From contig DATGJP010000112.1 in the NCBI GenBank assembly GCA_035295125.1, forward strand, positions 124,001 through 188,000: a DNA stretch of 64,000 nucleotides, written 5' to 3'. Under the pieces are notes generated by a model. That model made no database searches and was not told the origin of the DNA. It saw nothing but the letters and a program-made list of their open reading frames with translations. Position 1 is the stretch's first letter. Each line of letters begins with the position of its first letter. Below are positions 26,369-33,939 of this stretch, piece by piece. The translations under genes were made by a program, and so were the position numbers. This DNA is from JAICMB01 sp035295125. Lineage in GTDB: Bacteria > Acidobacteriota > Terriglobia > Bryobacterales > Bryobacteraceae.

Positions 26369-27221
26369 TTCGAAGGATCTTCTCGATACTAGATGCAGTA
26401 TCGGCGTTGAGGTCGCGTTTTTTGGCGATTTCCAGCGCTTCGAGCCCCGCGGCGCGGTATAGCAACCGGACCGGCTCGGGCGCAGACGCCAGCGCGTTTA
26501 CATGGGAGTTAATTGTGGCTACATCGCCCCGCTGGATCGGCCCGGTGAGAGCGGCCACCGGTCCAAAGCGCAGCACATGATCGATGCTGGCGCGGATAAG
26601 AGGACTCAATGCGGGCAACGCCTCTGATGTTTCGACGCCGGCCATGGTCATCACGGTTTCGGAGGCGGCGAGGAGCGCAACGATGTAGTTGCTGGCCATC
26701 GCGGCGGCGGCGTGATACAACGGCCTGAGTTCAGGTTTAATGTGCAGGGATCGGCTGCCGGTCAAGGCGACGATCTGGTCGGCCCACTCAACCGCGGCCG
26801 AGTCGCCTGAAACCGCGAACGCGATGTTGTGCAGTCCCGCAACGCCGGTCGCAGCGTCGGGAAAAGTCTGCAGCGGGTGCAGGGTTCCGCAATGGACTCC
26901 GCGAACCTGGAGCGAACGAAGCGCTTCGGGACCCTTCGCCCCGCAGGTGTGAAGCGCGATGCCGGAGTCAGCCGCCAGCCGCGCGGCGACGCTCTCCACC
27001 GCGTCGTCCGAGACGGCAATCAGGATACGCGCGGCATAACGGGGCAATTCCTCGTAGGTGACCGGCTGTACGCCCGCGCCGATGAATTCGGCCGCAGCCG
27101 AGGCGCGTTCATGAGATCGGCTGGCCACCGAGACCACCGGCTCACCCTTGTCCCGAAGAATGCGCCCGATCGCCTGTGCAACCCGGCCTCCGCCGGCGAT
27201 GCCGATCGGGCCATGCTTCAC
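26280..27221 (-). CDS. Rossmann-like DUF2520 protein, candidate ketopantoate reductase
   Basis: A 313-residue protein with an N-terminal NAD(P)-binding fold (IGIAGGGRVAQAIGRIL), a Rossmann continuation (ILIAVSDDAVESVAARL), a GTLHPLQTFPD motif and a helical C-terminal domain (YHAAAAMASNYIVALL) of the DUF2520 type. The architecture is that of the 6-phosphogluconate/ketopantoate-reductase superfamily. I place the start at GTG 27221, whose GTGA overlaps the upstream stop by 4 bp. It sits directly before panB and panC, and no panE is visible here. NADPH-dependent reduction of ketopantoate is therefore a reasonable inference, not a demonstrated function. Confidence 0.82.
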   Translation of the reverse strand: MKHGPIGIAGGGRVAQAIGRILRDKGEPVVSVASRSHERASAAAEFIGAGVQPVTYEELPRYAARILIAVSDDAVESVAARLAADSGIALHTCGAKGPEALRSLQVRGVHCGTLHPLQTFPDAATGVAGLHNIAFAVSGDSAAVEWADQIVALTGSRSLHIKPELRPLYHAAAAMASNYIVALLAASETVMTMAGVETSEALPALSPLIRASIDHVLRFGPVAALTGPIQRGDVATINSHVNALASAPEPVRLLYRAAGLEALEIAKKRDLNADTASSIEKILRNDTSNEPGAHPGPDETKGSRSKDRDADRL

Positions 27222-28222
27222 TGTTTCGGAAAGATGATCGGGAGCGCCGGCTCCGAGGTGAACATGCATCGAGCGTTGTGGCCGCAAAGCGGCACGACGG
27301 CCGCCTGGTGGTGAGCACCGTATTTCTCATTGACGTATTTGACGAAGGCCTGACCGCGCGCCAGCCGCGTCGGTCCCTGCGCCATCGCGGGGCACGATGA
27401 ATCGAACCCGCCTAGCGGAAGAATGTCGATTTCACCGAGCAGGTATGTTGTCGGGCGCGCTGCCAGTTGTTTCTTGAGTTGATCGTCGGGAATTTTGGCC
27501 GTATAGCCGGTTCGGCCTTGAAGGCCGTACGGCCAGTGATCGTAAGTGGTGCAGTTGTGGGCATCGCGGAAGGGCCTGACTTCGGAAGTCTCCGGGAGCG
27601 GCCGGTTGGCGTCGAGATAGGCGTAGCTTGAAGGATTCGCGACCACGTACGTGATGGGCACGCCGAGCATGTCGTGGACCTTGTTCGCCATTTCGTATCG
27701 CGTCACGTATTGGCCGCCGGCCGAGTGACCCGACACGACAATAGCTCTCAGGTTCGGAAACACCGCCTTGCGTGCGAGTTTCCGCAGGATCTCGTCGGTG
27801 AAGTCGTAAGAAGTGAGCCGGTCGTCCGAAATTGCCGCTCCACCCGATCGCCAACTGTCTCCGTTACAGCTCCAGTTCACCTCGTTCGACGCAAGGGTGT
27901 CGCGGCAACCGCGGCCATCGTTCGACGCAAATCGCGGCGAGATGACGACGGTGTTTTCGAGGGCATCGCCCAAGAAAGCGGCGGCGAGCGCCGTGCGGAA
28001 GTAGTTATCGGCATCGCGGCCCGCGCCGTGAATCAGGATGAACGCCCGGGTGATGTTTTCGTTCTTGGTATCGAGGGGATAAGTGCGATAAAGCAGCGAT
28101 CGCGCCGCACCGGAGCCATAGGTGATCCATTCCGTGCAACTCGGGCCGGCCGTAATACACGGCGCCGCCTGGACGGCCGCGCCCGCAAGAAGAAGGGTTG
28201 AAATTAAGAACCGTCTGGACAA
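27218..28222 (-). CDS. exported alpha/beta hydrolase
   Basis: A 334-residue alpha/beta-hydrolase-fold protein with a signal peptide (SRRFLISTLLLAGAAVQAA). The nucleophile elbow is VSGHSAGGQY, and an oxyanion-type motif IHGAGRDADNYF lies earlier. A late His in PLCGHNARCMF could complete the triad, and several cysteines suggest disulfides. I choose the TTG at 28222 because AGGAGAAG lies 6 nt upstream and the signal peptide starts there; it overlaps the upstream gene by 19 bp. Its stop overlaps the DUF2520 GTG. An exported esterase wedged between cytosolic metabolic genes is odd. Substrate unknown. Confidence 0.8.
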   Translation of the reverse strand: MSRRFLISTLLLAGAAVQAAPCITAGPSCTEWITYGSGAARSLLYRTYPLDTKNENITRAFILIHGAGRDADNYFRTALAAAFLGDALENTVVISPRFASNDGRGCRDTLASNEVNWSCNGDSWRSGGAAISDDRLTSYDFTDEILRKLARKAVFPNLRAIVVSGHSAGGQYVTRYEMANKVHDMLGVPITYVVANPSSYAYLDANRPLPETSEVRPFRDAHNCTTYDHWPYGLQGRTGYTAKIPDDQLKKQLAARPTTYLLGEIDILPLGGFDSSCPAMAQGPTRLARGQAFVKYVNEKYGAHHQAAVVPLCGHNARCMFTSEPALPIIFPKQ

Positions 28223-28641
28223 GCAGTCTTCTCCTGGGAGTCGACTTCCACGATACCATCGGCGTGAATTGTTATCACCTGACCGGTACGGATCCGGGCG
28301 AATTCGGCGTCTTCCAGGCTCAAAACCGGCACCGGGCGCTGGTACATTTCCTGCGCGACGATGGATGCGAGGCAAAGGTACTTGTCCGGGCCTCGCGTGA
28401 TGATAGCGGCCGGCGCGTTTCCGGCCCGGATAGCTTCGAGCAGCACCGCCGTCGTGGTGCTCGAGCCTATGGTGTACGGCAGGATCAGGACGCGGTGTGC
28501 CGCGATCTGGCCGGACAACGGATGGCGGCGATCGATGATTTCGCCGGTAGCATGATCGTATCCACCCCAGAAGCTGAGCGGCGCATCGCTGGCGAGCGCT
28601 TCCGCTCGTGCTTCTCCGGCAATCAACACCCTCGCTTGCAT
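28204..28641 (-). CDS. aconitase X small (swivel) subunit, DUF126
   Basis: A 145-residue protein matching the swivel domain of aconitase X (DUF126). Hallmarks are APLSFWGGYDHATGEIID, RRHPLSGQ, LPYTIGSSTTTAVLLEAI and AIITRGPD. It should pair with the large subunit encoded immediately upstream to form a two-subunit hydro-lyase. The ATG at 28641 overlaps the large-subunit stop as TGATG. In characterised relatives the pair dehydrates cis-3-hydroxy-L-proline (bacteria) or mevalonate 5-phosphate (archaea); the substrate here is not determined. Confidence 0.88.
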   Translation of the reverse strand: MQARVLIAGEARAEALASDAPLSFWGGYDHATGEIIDRRHPLSGQIAAHRVLILPYTIGSSTTTAVLLEAIRAGNAPAAIITRGPDKYLCLASIVAQEMYQRPVPVLSLEDAEFARIRTGQVITIHADGIVEVDSQEKTACPDGS

Positions 28642-29900
28642 CACGCGCCCCACAGGGATTCGTCTCTCACGACCCGCCCTGCCACAGCCGATTCGATGCA
28701 GTCCGCCAAGCTCCCGAAGACTACCTCAGTCGCGAGCAATCCCGGCGCGTAGTAGGCATATTTCGCCGAGTTGGTCATCAGGATTTTCACGTTCTTGGGC
28801 AGCATCGGAGTGGCGAGGATGCAGGTATCGACCGTCAGCCGCGCTCCGAATTTCAGGAGCGGCGCGAGGACACCGGCCTGCTGGGCAGCCGCGCTCATCA
28901 GGCGGCTGGTTGTGACCAGAAACTGCACTTCAGGATGCAAGCTGCGGCCCTCCACCAGAGGGGCAAGCTGCCGAAACTCGGCAACCGAGAAATGCGGGCT
29001 GCCGAGCACGACCATGTCGAGGCGCGAACCCTCGCATGTGGTCAACTCGCGGCGTGCGGCGCGCAGTTCGGCCATTCCGATGTCGATGGTCTGTTGCGGT
29101 TGGCGGCCCAGAAACGCAGCATCCAGCGTCGGCGCTTCCGGCGTGATGCCGACGAGATGGAAAAGCGCGACGGCGCCCGACGATGCCGTGGCCGCGCCGA
29201 ATGCCTTGAGCTGGTCCTCCAGGGGAGTGACCTCCAGCCCCGTAATGACGGGGATTCGATCGCCCGCGAGCCGTCCAACGAGCATCCCGAATACCGGCCA
29301 AAACGCACTGTCTTCCTGAACCTGGCGCGGCACACCCGTGAGGCGAATCAAAAGATCACCGGCGCGGTTTTCGGCCAGGTGCAGTCCAACGGCCGGCACA
29401 CGGCCCGTGATGGCGGCGCAGATGTCCAGCAGGTCCGGATAGCGTTCAGTCCGAGCGCCGATCACCGAGTTGGCGAACACGATGGCGTTCGACTCCCCCC
29501 AGGCGATCTGCTGGCCGAACTTGGGCGCCATGGTCGTCTGGTAAGGCGCGCAGGTCCACATGGGAACGCAGCCCATGCTTTCGTAAGCTCGCATCTGGCG
29601 TTGAGCTTTCTCCGCCCAGTCGGTAGGGACCGGCCATTCGCGCCAGTGGCACTCGTCCAGTCCGCTGACGTTTAGCGACGTCGGCACTACGACACGCGCG
29701 CCGTATCCGGCCAGGCGCTCGGCAAATTCGAGTCCGGCTTCACCCATGTAGATGGTGCTGTCGATGTGGGCTTGGGAGATGGCGAGCATCTCCGGCGCGC
29801 CCTGTAACTCAGCCATGCGCACGAGAATCGACATGGCCATCTGTGCGGCCGGTCCGCGGGCGCCGTTGAGGAGTTCGCGATCTGATTCTGTGAGCTGCAG
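28641..29900 (-). CDS. aconitase X catalytic (large) subunit, DUF521
   Basis: A 419-residue large subunit of aconitase X. Family signatures are ISQAHIDSTIYMGEAGLEFA, VPTSLNVSGLDE, MWTCAPYQTTMAPKFGQQ, WGESNAIVFANSVIGART and TVDTCILATPM. The last and the TCAPY motif hold cysteines likely to bind the iron cofactor. The first ATG (29840) would cut off a conserved N-terminus. Reading 20 codons further up gives QLTESDRELLNGARGPAAQ, starting at CTG 29900. An in-frame TAA lies two codons upstream and GGAG is 6 nt before the CTG. It heads a six-gene overlapping operon ending in panB-panC. Confidence 0.88.
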   Translation of the reverse strand: MQLTESDRELLNGARGPAAQMAMSILVRMAELQGAPEMLAISQAHIDSTIYMGEAGLEFAERLAGYGARVVVPTSLNVSGLDECHWREWPVPTDWAEKAQRQMRAYESMGCVPMWTCAPYQTTMAPKFGQQIAWGESNAIVFANSVIGARTERYPDLLDICAAITGRVPAVGLHLAENRAGDLLIRLTGVPRQVQEDSAFWPVFGMLVGRLAGDRIPVITGLEVTPLEDQLKAFGAATASSGAVALFHLVGITPEAPTLDAAFLGRQPQQTIDIGMAELRAARRELTTCEGSRLDMVVLGSPHFSVAEFRQLAPLVEGRSLHPEVQFLVTTSRLMSAAAQQAGVLAPLLKFGARLTVDTCILATPMLPKNVKILMTNSAKYAYYAPGLLATEVVFGSLADCIESAVAGRVVRDESLWGA

Positions 29901-29910
29901 AGTTTACTCC
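29898..29910 (-). promoter_or_regulatory. Shine-Dalgarno and CTG start of aconitase X gene
   Basis: Read on the minus strand, GGAG (29910-29907), a 6-nt spacer TAAACT and CTG (29900-29898) have ideal spacing. The spacer contains an in-frame TAA, so no start further upstream is possible. No ATG, GTG or TTG occurs before the conserved region LTESDRELLNG. CTG initiation is therefore the simplest reading. Confidence 0.7.
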
Positions 29911-29917
29911 GTGGCTC

Positions 29918-30000
29918 CGAGGTGGCGCAGGCGGTTTCGCCTGTGCATTTTTAGGCGCGGTCCAAAGGCAGGCGAAACCGCCAGCTTCACCCTTCCACCA
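29918..30000. repeat. dispersed composite palindromic repeat, copy 3
   Basis: A first hairpin has arms GCGCAGGCG and CGCCTGTGC around GTTT. A second, opposite-sense unit reads GGCAGGCGAAACCGCC. CACCCTTCCACCA closes the element and mirrors the GTGTGGAAGGGTG that opens the 8.76 kb copy. It fills the gap between the TSUP permease and the aconitase X gene. It also contributes the last codons and stop of the permease gene (VVEG then TGA within TGGTGGAAGGGTGA). Confidence 0.85.
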
Positions 30001-30907
30001 CTGACGCGGCGCGCAATGCGCTCTGTTTTGCCCGCGTTTCGTGCCAAGCCGACCGCAGCATCGCCAGGGCAGCATATAGCACGACCACAACGACGAGCCA
30101 GCGGACCGCCACAAGCGGCAGCGACTTCACGATAAACGCGGCGATCAGGACCGCCGGAATGCCGCCCAGCGCCAGCCCAAGACCTGCCTGCAAACGATAT
30201 CCCTCCGCCTTGATGAAACGCCAGCTCGCCACCGGCATCAGAAACGCGCAGGAACCCATCATGATCGGGAATGCCACGGTCGGGTTCATGCCGAGAAGCG
30301 CCACCAGAATCATGCAAGGCCCATACAGGCCGATTCCCAGCGTCATCAGAGCGCCCAGCGCGAAGTTGCCGGCGATGCCTATCAGGAACCGCGTTCCCGT
30401 AAGTCCAAGGTCGTTCCCGCCGGCGGGAAACAGGCTCAGGTTCGTCATCAGGAACAGCGTCGCCGCCACCAGGAGGGCCGCCCCCATGCCAATCTGCACG
30501 TAGCGGCGCGGCCATTTTGCGACCACACCGGCGCCGAGCCAGGCGCCGAGCACCGCAGCTCCGATCATCGAGCACAGGGTCAGTGGGTCGACCGTCACCA
30601 CCGCGATGAAGATAAATGCCTCGGCAATGCTGGGCAGCGTGTGACCCACATTGAGGGTTCCCGGAATCTTCTGGTCCGGCACCAGCTTCCACAGCTTAAA
30701 CATCGACGCGGTTGGCGCGAAGGAACCGATGCCGAGGGTATCGAAAAAGTTAGTGATGAAGCCGATAAAGAGCTGCAGCGGGGTGGGCGGTTTGGCCGGC
30801 CCGGCGTCGGACTCCGCTCCCGACTTCCTCGCTCCGGCAAACCAAACAGCTACGAAACCCACCGTGACGAGGCCTAGTAGGAGAAGCAGAATCGCCCGTG
30901 CATCCAT
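29987..30907 (-). CDS. TSUP (TauE/SafE) family membrane permease
   Basis: A 306-residue polytopic inner-membrane protein with about eight hydrophobic segments, beginning MDARAILLLLLGLVTVGFVAVWF. Family-like motifs include FIGFITNFFDTLGIGSFAPT and GAWLGAGVVAKWPRRYVQIG. TSUP proteins move organosulfur compounds or small organic acids. It lies 15 bp after the FAD oxidase gene and likely shares its transcript, so the substrate could relate to that oxidase. The last codons lie inside a palindromic repeat, so the C-terminus may have been rewritten by repeat insertion. Confidence 0.85.
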   Translation of the reverse strand: MDARAILLLLLGLVTVGFVAVWFAGARKSGAESDAGPAKPPTPLQLFIGFITNFFDTLGIGSFAPTASMFKLWKLVPDQKIPGTLNVGHTLPSIAEAFIFIAVVTVDPLTLCSMIGAAVLGAWLGAGVVAKWPRRYVQIGMGAALLVAATLFLMTNLSLFPAGGNDLGLTGTRFLIGIAGNFALGALMTLGIGLYGPCMILVALLGMNPTVAFPIMMGSCAFLMPVASWRFIKAEGYRLQAGLGLALGGIPAVLIAAFIVKSLPLVAVRWLVVVVVLYAALAMLRSAWHETRAKQSALRAASVVEG

Positions 30908-30922
30908 GGGAATAAGGATACC

Positions 30923-32080
30923 TTAATAGACGTTGATCTCCGCCGTTAAATTTCGTTCGGAAAAGCGGGTGATCCGAAGGCTATCAATGTCGATCGTGTG
31001 CGCCCGGCCGTCGAGCACCTCTTCTGCGATCAGCATCCCGGTAGCAGGCGAATGCATGACCCCGTGCCCGCTGAAGCCGCTGGCGTCGATGTAGTTGGGC
31101 AGTCTGGGATGGCGTCCCAGGATGGGCAGGTGGTCGGGCGTATTCTCGTATAATCCGGCCCAGCAGTTTCGGCGGATTATGCCGAGTTCAGCGAGAAACG
31201 GAAAACGTTTCGCGCCCGCCTCAAGAACCGTCTCCAGCCACTCCCAATCCACCGCGTAATTCTCGCCGGGCGGCTCGTTCTCGTTCGTCAGCCCGATCAG
31301 GAGCTTGTCGCCCTCCTTGCGCAGGTAGAAGCCGCTCTCCGTGTCAATGACAAACGGAATGGATTCCAGGTGCGGAACCGGTTCCGTCATGTAGATGCAA
31401 CGACGGAAGGGCTGAACAGGAACTTCGATGCCCGCCATCGCGCCGACCTGTCCCGCCCAGCAGCCGGCGGCATTGACGACCGCATCGCACGCAATGGTTC
31501 CTGCTGGAGTTTCAATGCCGGTAACGCGTCCGCTTGCCAGCCGGATTCCGATGGCAGGCGTTGAGCGCCGTAGCTCCACGCCAAGACGCCGGGCTGCTGC
31601 CAAGTAGCCGGTCGCAACGCCGTGCGGGTCGCAGTGCCCGTCCTCGGCGCAGTACGTGGCCCCCAACAGATCGGTCGTGATCATGCCGGGAGCTAGCTTT
31701 CCGGACTCGTCCGGCGCAAGGGCCCGGCTCGCAACACCGAGCGAATTCTGCAGGGCGACGCTTTGTTTGTACTGCTCCCAAGCCGCGGGATCGGAGACGA
31801 GAAGCAGGTAGCCGACCTGTTTGAGACCGGAGTATCCGCCCACTTCCTCGGAGAATCGCTTCAGCCGCTCGATGCTGTAGATCGAGAGCCGGATATTTAC
31901 CTCGCTGGCGAACTGGTGCCGGACGCCGGCGGCGGAGCGCGCTGTACTGCCCGTTACCTCGGTGTCGGCCTTTTCCAGGACGACCACGTCTCGACAGCCG
32001 CGCGCCGCCAGATGATAAGCGACCGACGAACCAACGATGCCCGCACCGATGATTACAACCGTGGCGCCATCACGAGACAC
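30923..32080 (-). CDS. FAD-dependent amine/imino-acid oxidoreductase (DAO family)
   Basis: A 385-residue flavoprotein with an N-terminal ADP-binding motif VVIIGAGIVGSSVAYHLAARG and the DAO-family pattern STARSAAGVRHQFASEVN. A C-terminal FAD-contact region reads YIDASGFSGHGVMHSPATG. It resembles sarcosine oxidase beta subunits and hydroxyproline or proline dehydrogenases, which oxidise secondary amines in the cytosol or at the membrane. The GTG start lies 8 bp after the protease stop. The downstream permease and the nearby aconitase X genes suggest hydroxyproline-like substrates, but this is inference. Confidence 0.85.
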   Translation of the reverse strand: MSRDGATVVIIGAGIVGSSVAYHLAARGCRDVVVLEKADTEVTGSTARSAAGVRHQFASEVNIRLSIYSIERLKRFSEEVGGYSGLKQVGYLLLVSDPAAWEQYKQSVALQNSLGVASRALAPDESGKLAPGMITTDLLGATYCAEDGHCDPHGVATGYLAAARRLGVELRRSTPAIGIRLASGRVTGIETPAGTIACDAVVNAAGCWAGQVGAMAGIEVPVQPFRRCIYMTEPVPHLESIPFVIDTESGFYLRKEGDKLLIGLTNENEPPGENYAVDWEWLETVLEAGAKRFPFLAELGIIRRNCWAGLYENTPDHLPILGRHPRLPNYIDASGFSGHGVMHSPATGMLIAEEVLDGRAHTIDIDSLRITRFSERNLTAEINVY

Positions 32081-32088
32081 GAACCCTA

Positions 32089-33801
32089 TTATTGCTCGCC
32101 GTTGATGGTGATGGGCAGTGCTTCAGCATCCGACCAGGACGACGTCCCCCACACCGCGTTTGTCCCCCAGACCGCGTTGGTTCCCGAGACGAATCCGGTG
32201 CCCCAGACCGCTCCGGTCCCCCAGACTGCGTTCGTACCCCAAACGGCGTTGGTTCCCCAAACGGCGTTGGTACCCCAAACGGCTCCGGTTCCCCAAACCG
32301 CGTTAGCGCCGGTGACCAGGAACACTCCGCCGTGGCCATCAGCCGTTACCGCAGGCGAGAGTGCTGGTGCAGAAGCGCGGTCCGTGTTGGCCAGGGCTGC
32401 CTGGGCGTCCAGATATCCGGCGCCGACCGTGAATAGATCGTTCTCGCTCGTGTAGACAATTCCAGTCACGGGATCGGTCGCAAACGATAACACCGGCGGT
32501 AGCTTCTGGGCGGTCTTCATGAGCCGGGCCTTCACCTGGTCGGGTGTCAGCGTGGGATCTTTCTGAAGCATAAGCGCGACGGTTCCGCTCACCATCGGCG
32601 TCGCCATGCTGGTGCCGCTCAGTTGGTAATAGTCAGGCGCCGACGATGCCGTCTGCGTCGTGTAAACGTACTTCGGCACGGCATTCGCCGGGAAGTTCTT
32701 ATGGAGATACTGATTGGGAGCCTGAAGCGAGAAGATGCGATTGCCCGGCGCAACCAGGTCGGGTTTCGCAAAGTGATCGATGAGCGACGGACCCTTTGAG
32801 CTGTAGCTGGCGATTTTGTCGTCGGACCGTGTTAAAGTCCCACCGGTATTCATGGCGCCGACAGTGATGACGTACGGGTCGTTGCCTGGCGCCGCAATCG
32901 TCCCGTAACCGTTGGTACCGGCCGAATTATCGCGCCCATCATTGCCTGCGGCCACCACTACAACGATCCCTGCCTGCCAGGCCTGCTCCACCGCCTGGCA
33001 AAGAGGATCCCACAAGTAGGTTTCGTACACGGGACGTCCGAGCGACAGATTAATAACCCGTATGTTGTACTGCTTCTGCAGCGAGATTGCCTCTTGAATT
33101 GCCGCCACTACATAGCTGTCTCGCCCTGTGCCGTTTTCGTCCAACACGCGCAGGTTTATGAGATTCACGTTGGGCGCGATGCCGCGAATTTCGTACTTCA
33201 GGTTATTGCCCGACGACTGTTTCCCGTTTCCGCCAACGATGCCCGCGACGTGGGTTCCGTGCCCGTAGCGGTCGCTGGGGTCCTTTTTCTCATTTGGGAT
33301 GAAGCAGTCCGCATACACGACGCGACTGCCACCACCCTTGACGGAACTCAGATCATTGTCTGAATTAATGCCGCTATCGATGACGGCAACGCCGATGCCG
33401 GAGCCGTCGTATGCGATGGTGGAGGTCGGGGTGGGAGTGGAGAGGCCCAGAACCGTGAGCCATCCGTAGTCCGGAACCATACTGGTTGCCGTCGAAGTGA
33501 TCGGGCGATCCGGCACGATTGCCTCGACGTCGGGATCGCGAGCCAGAGCGGCCAACTCGCCGGCTTTGATCGTCAGAGCCTGCGATCCGAGGAGCCAGAG
33601 ATCATGATTCAGCCGGAGGGCATGTCCGGCCGATCTCGCGCGGCTTGCAGCCCCCGCGCCAGGTTTATAACGAATGATGACATCAACGGTCTGATCGGGA
33701 GCAAGATTGGCCATTTGCCCCGACAGCGCTCGTTGCGCCAATATTGGCGACGCCAAACAGAGCGCTCCGATAGTGCTGACTAGCAGCCTTCGCCGTAGCA
33801 T
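32089..33801 (-). CDS. secreted S8 subtilisin-like protease with VWGT-repeat tail
   Basis: A 570-residue protease. Order of parts: signal peptide (to about residue 23), inhibitor-like prodomain, catalytic domain with Asp142 (GVAVIDSGIN), His181 (YGHGTHVAGIVGG), oxyanion Asn (VVAAGNDG) and Ser near 397 (LSGTSMATPMVSG), then a C-terminal tail. The tail is nine tandem hexapeptides, mostly TNAVWG or TGAVWG, ending TSSWSDAEALPITINGEQ. It should act outside the cell or on the surface. GAGG precedes the ATG. It is 8 bp from the downstream oxidase gene. The role of the tail is unknown; surface anchoring or multimerisation are guesses. Confidence 0.94.
   Translation of the reverse strand: MLRRRLLVSTIGALCLASPILAQRALSGQMANLAPDQTVDVIIRYKPGAGAASRARSAGHALRLNHDLWLLGSQALTIKAGELAALARDPDVEAIVPDRPITSTATSMVPDYGWLTVLGLSTPTPTSTIAYDGSGIGVAVIDSGINSDNDLSSVKGGGSRVVYADCFIPNEKKDPSDRYGHGTHVAGIVGGNGKQSSGNNLKYEIRGIAPNVNLINLRVLDENGTGRDSYVVAAIQEAISLQKQYNIRVINLSLGRPVYETYLWDPLCQAVEQAWQAGIVVVVAAGNDGRDNSAGTNGYGTIAAPGNDPYVITVGAMNTGGTLTRSDDKIASYSSKGPSLIDHFAKPDLVAPGNRIFSLQAPNQYLHKNFPANAVPKYVYTTQTASSAPDYYQLSGTSMATPMVSGTVALMLQKDPTLTPDQVKARLMKTAQKLPPVLSFATDPVTGIVYTSENDLFTVGAGYLDAQAALANTDRASAPALSPAVTADGHGGVFLVTGANAVWGTGAVWGTNAVWGTNAVWGTNAVWGTGAVWGTGFVSGTNAVWGTNAVWGTSSWSDAEALPITINGEQ
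32146..32308 (-). repeat. 18-bp tandem repeats coding the VWGT tail
   Basis: About nine 18-bp units encode the hexapeptide (T/A)(N/G)AVWG at the end of the S8 protease. One unit is changed to TGFVSG. Several neighbouring units are nearly identical at the DNA level (for example CCCCAAACGGCGTTGG on the plus strand), which suggests recent slippage expansion. Copy number may therefore vary between strains. Confidence 0.85.
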
Positions 33802-33846
33802 GCCTCTTTTCTTGCATGCCCATCACCATACTGTTAACTAGCTTAA

Positions 33847-33862
33847 TCAGAGCCAACTCTGA
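33847..33862. terminator. weak hairpin downstream of the MocR gene
   Basis: TCAGAG (33847-33852) and CTCTGA (33857-33862) form a 6-bp stem with a CCAA loop. It lies in the 138-bp gap between the MocR stop and the S8 protease start. On the minus strand it is followed by TTAAGC, not a true T-run, so it is at best a weak terminator for the MocR gene. Confidence 0.3.
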
Positions 33863-33939
33863 GGTTTTCTAAGGTGCAGAACGCTGGACAAACCGTCACG
33901 CTTTCTGTCCGGTAAGGCGCGTCGCATGCGACAAATTGT

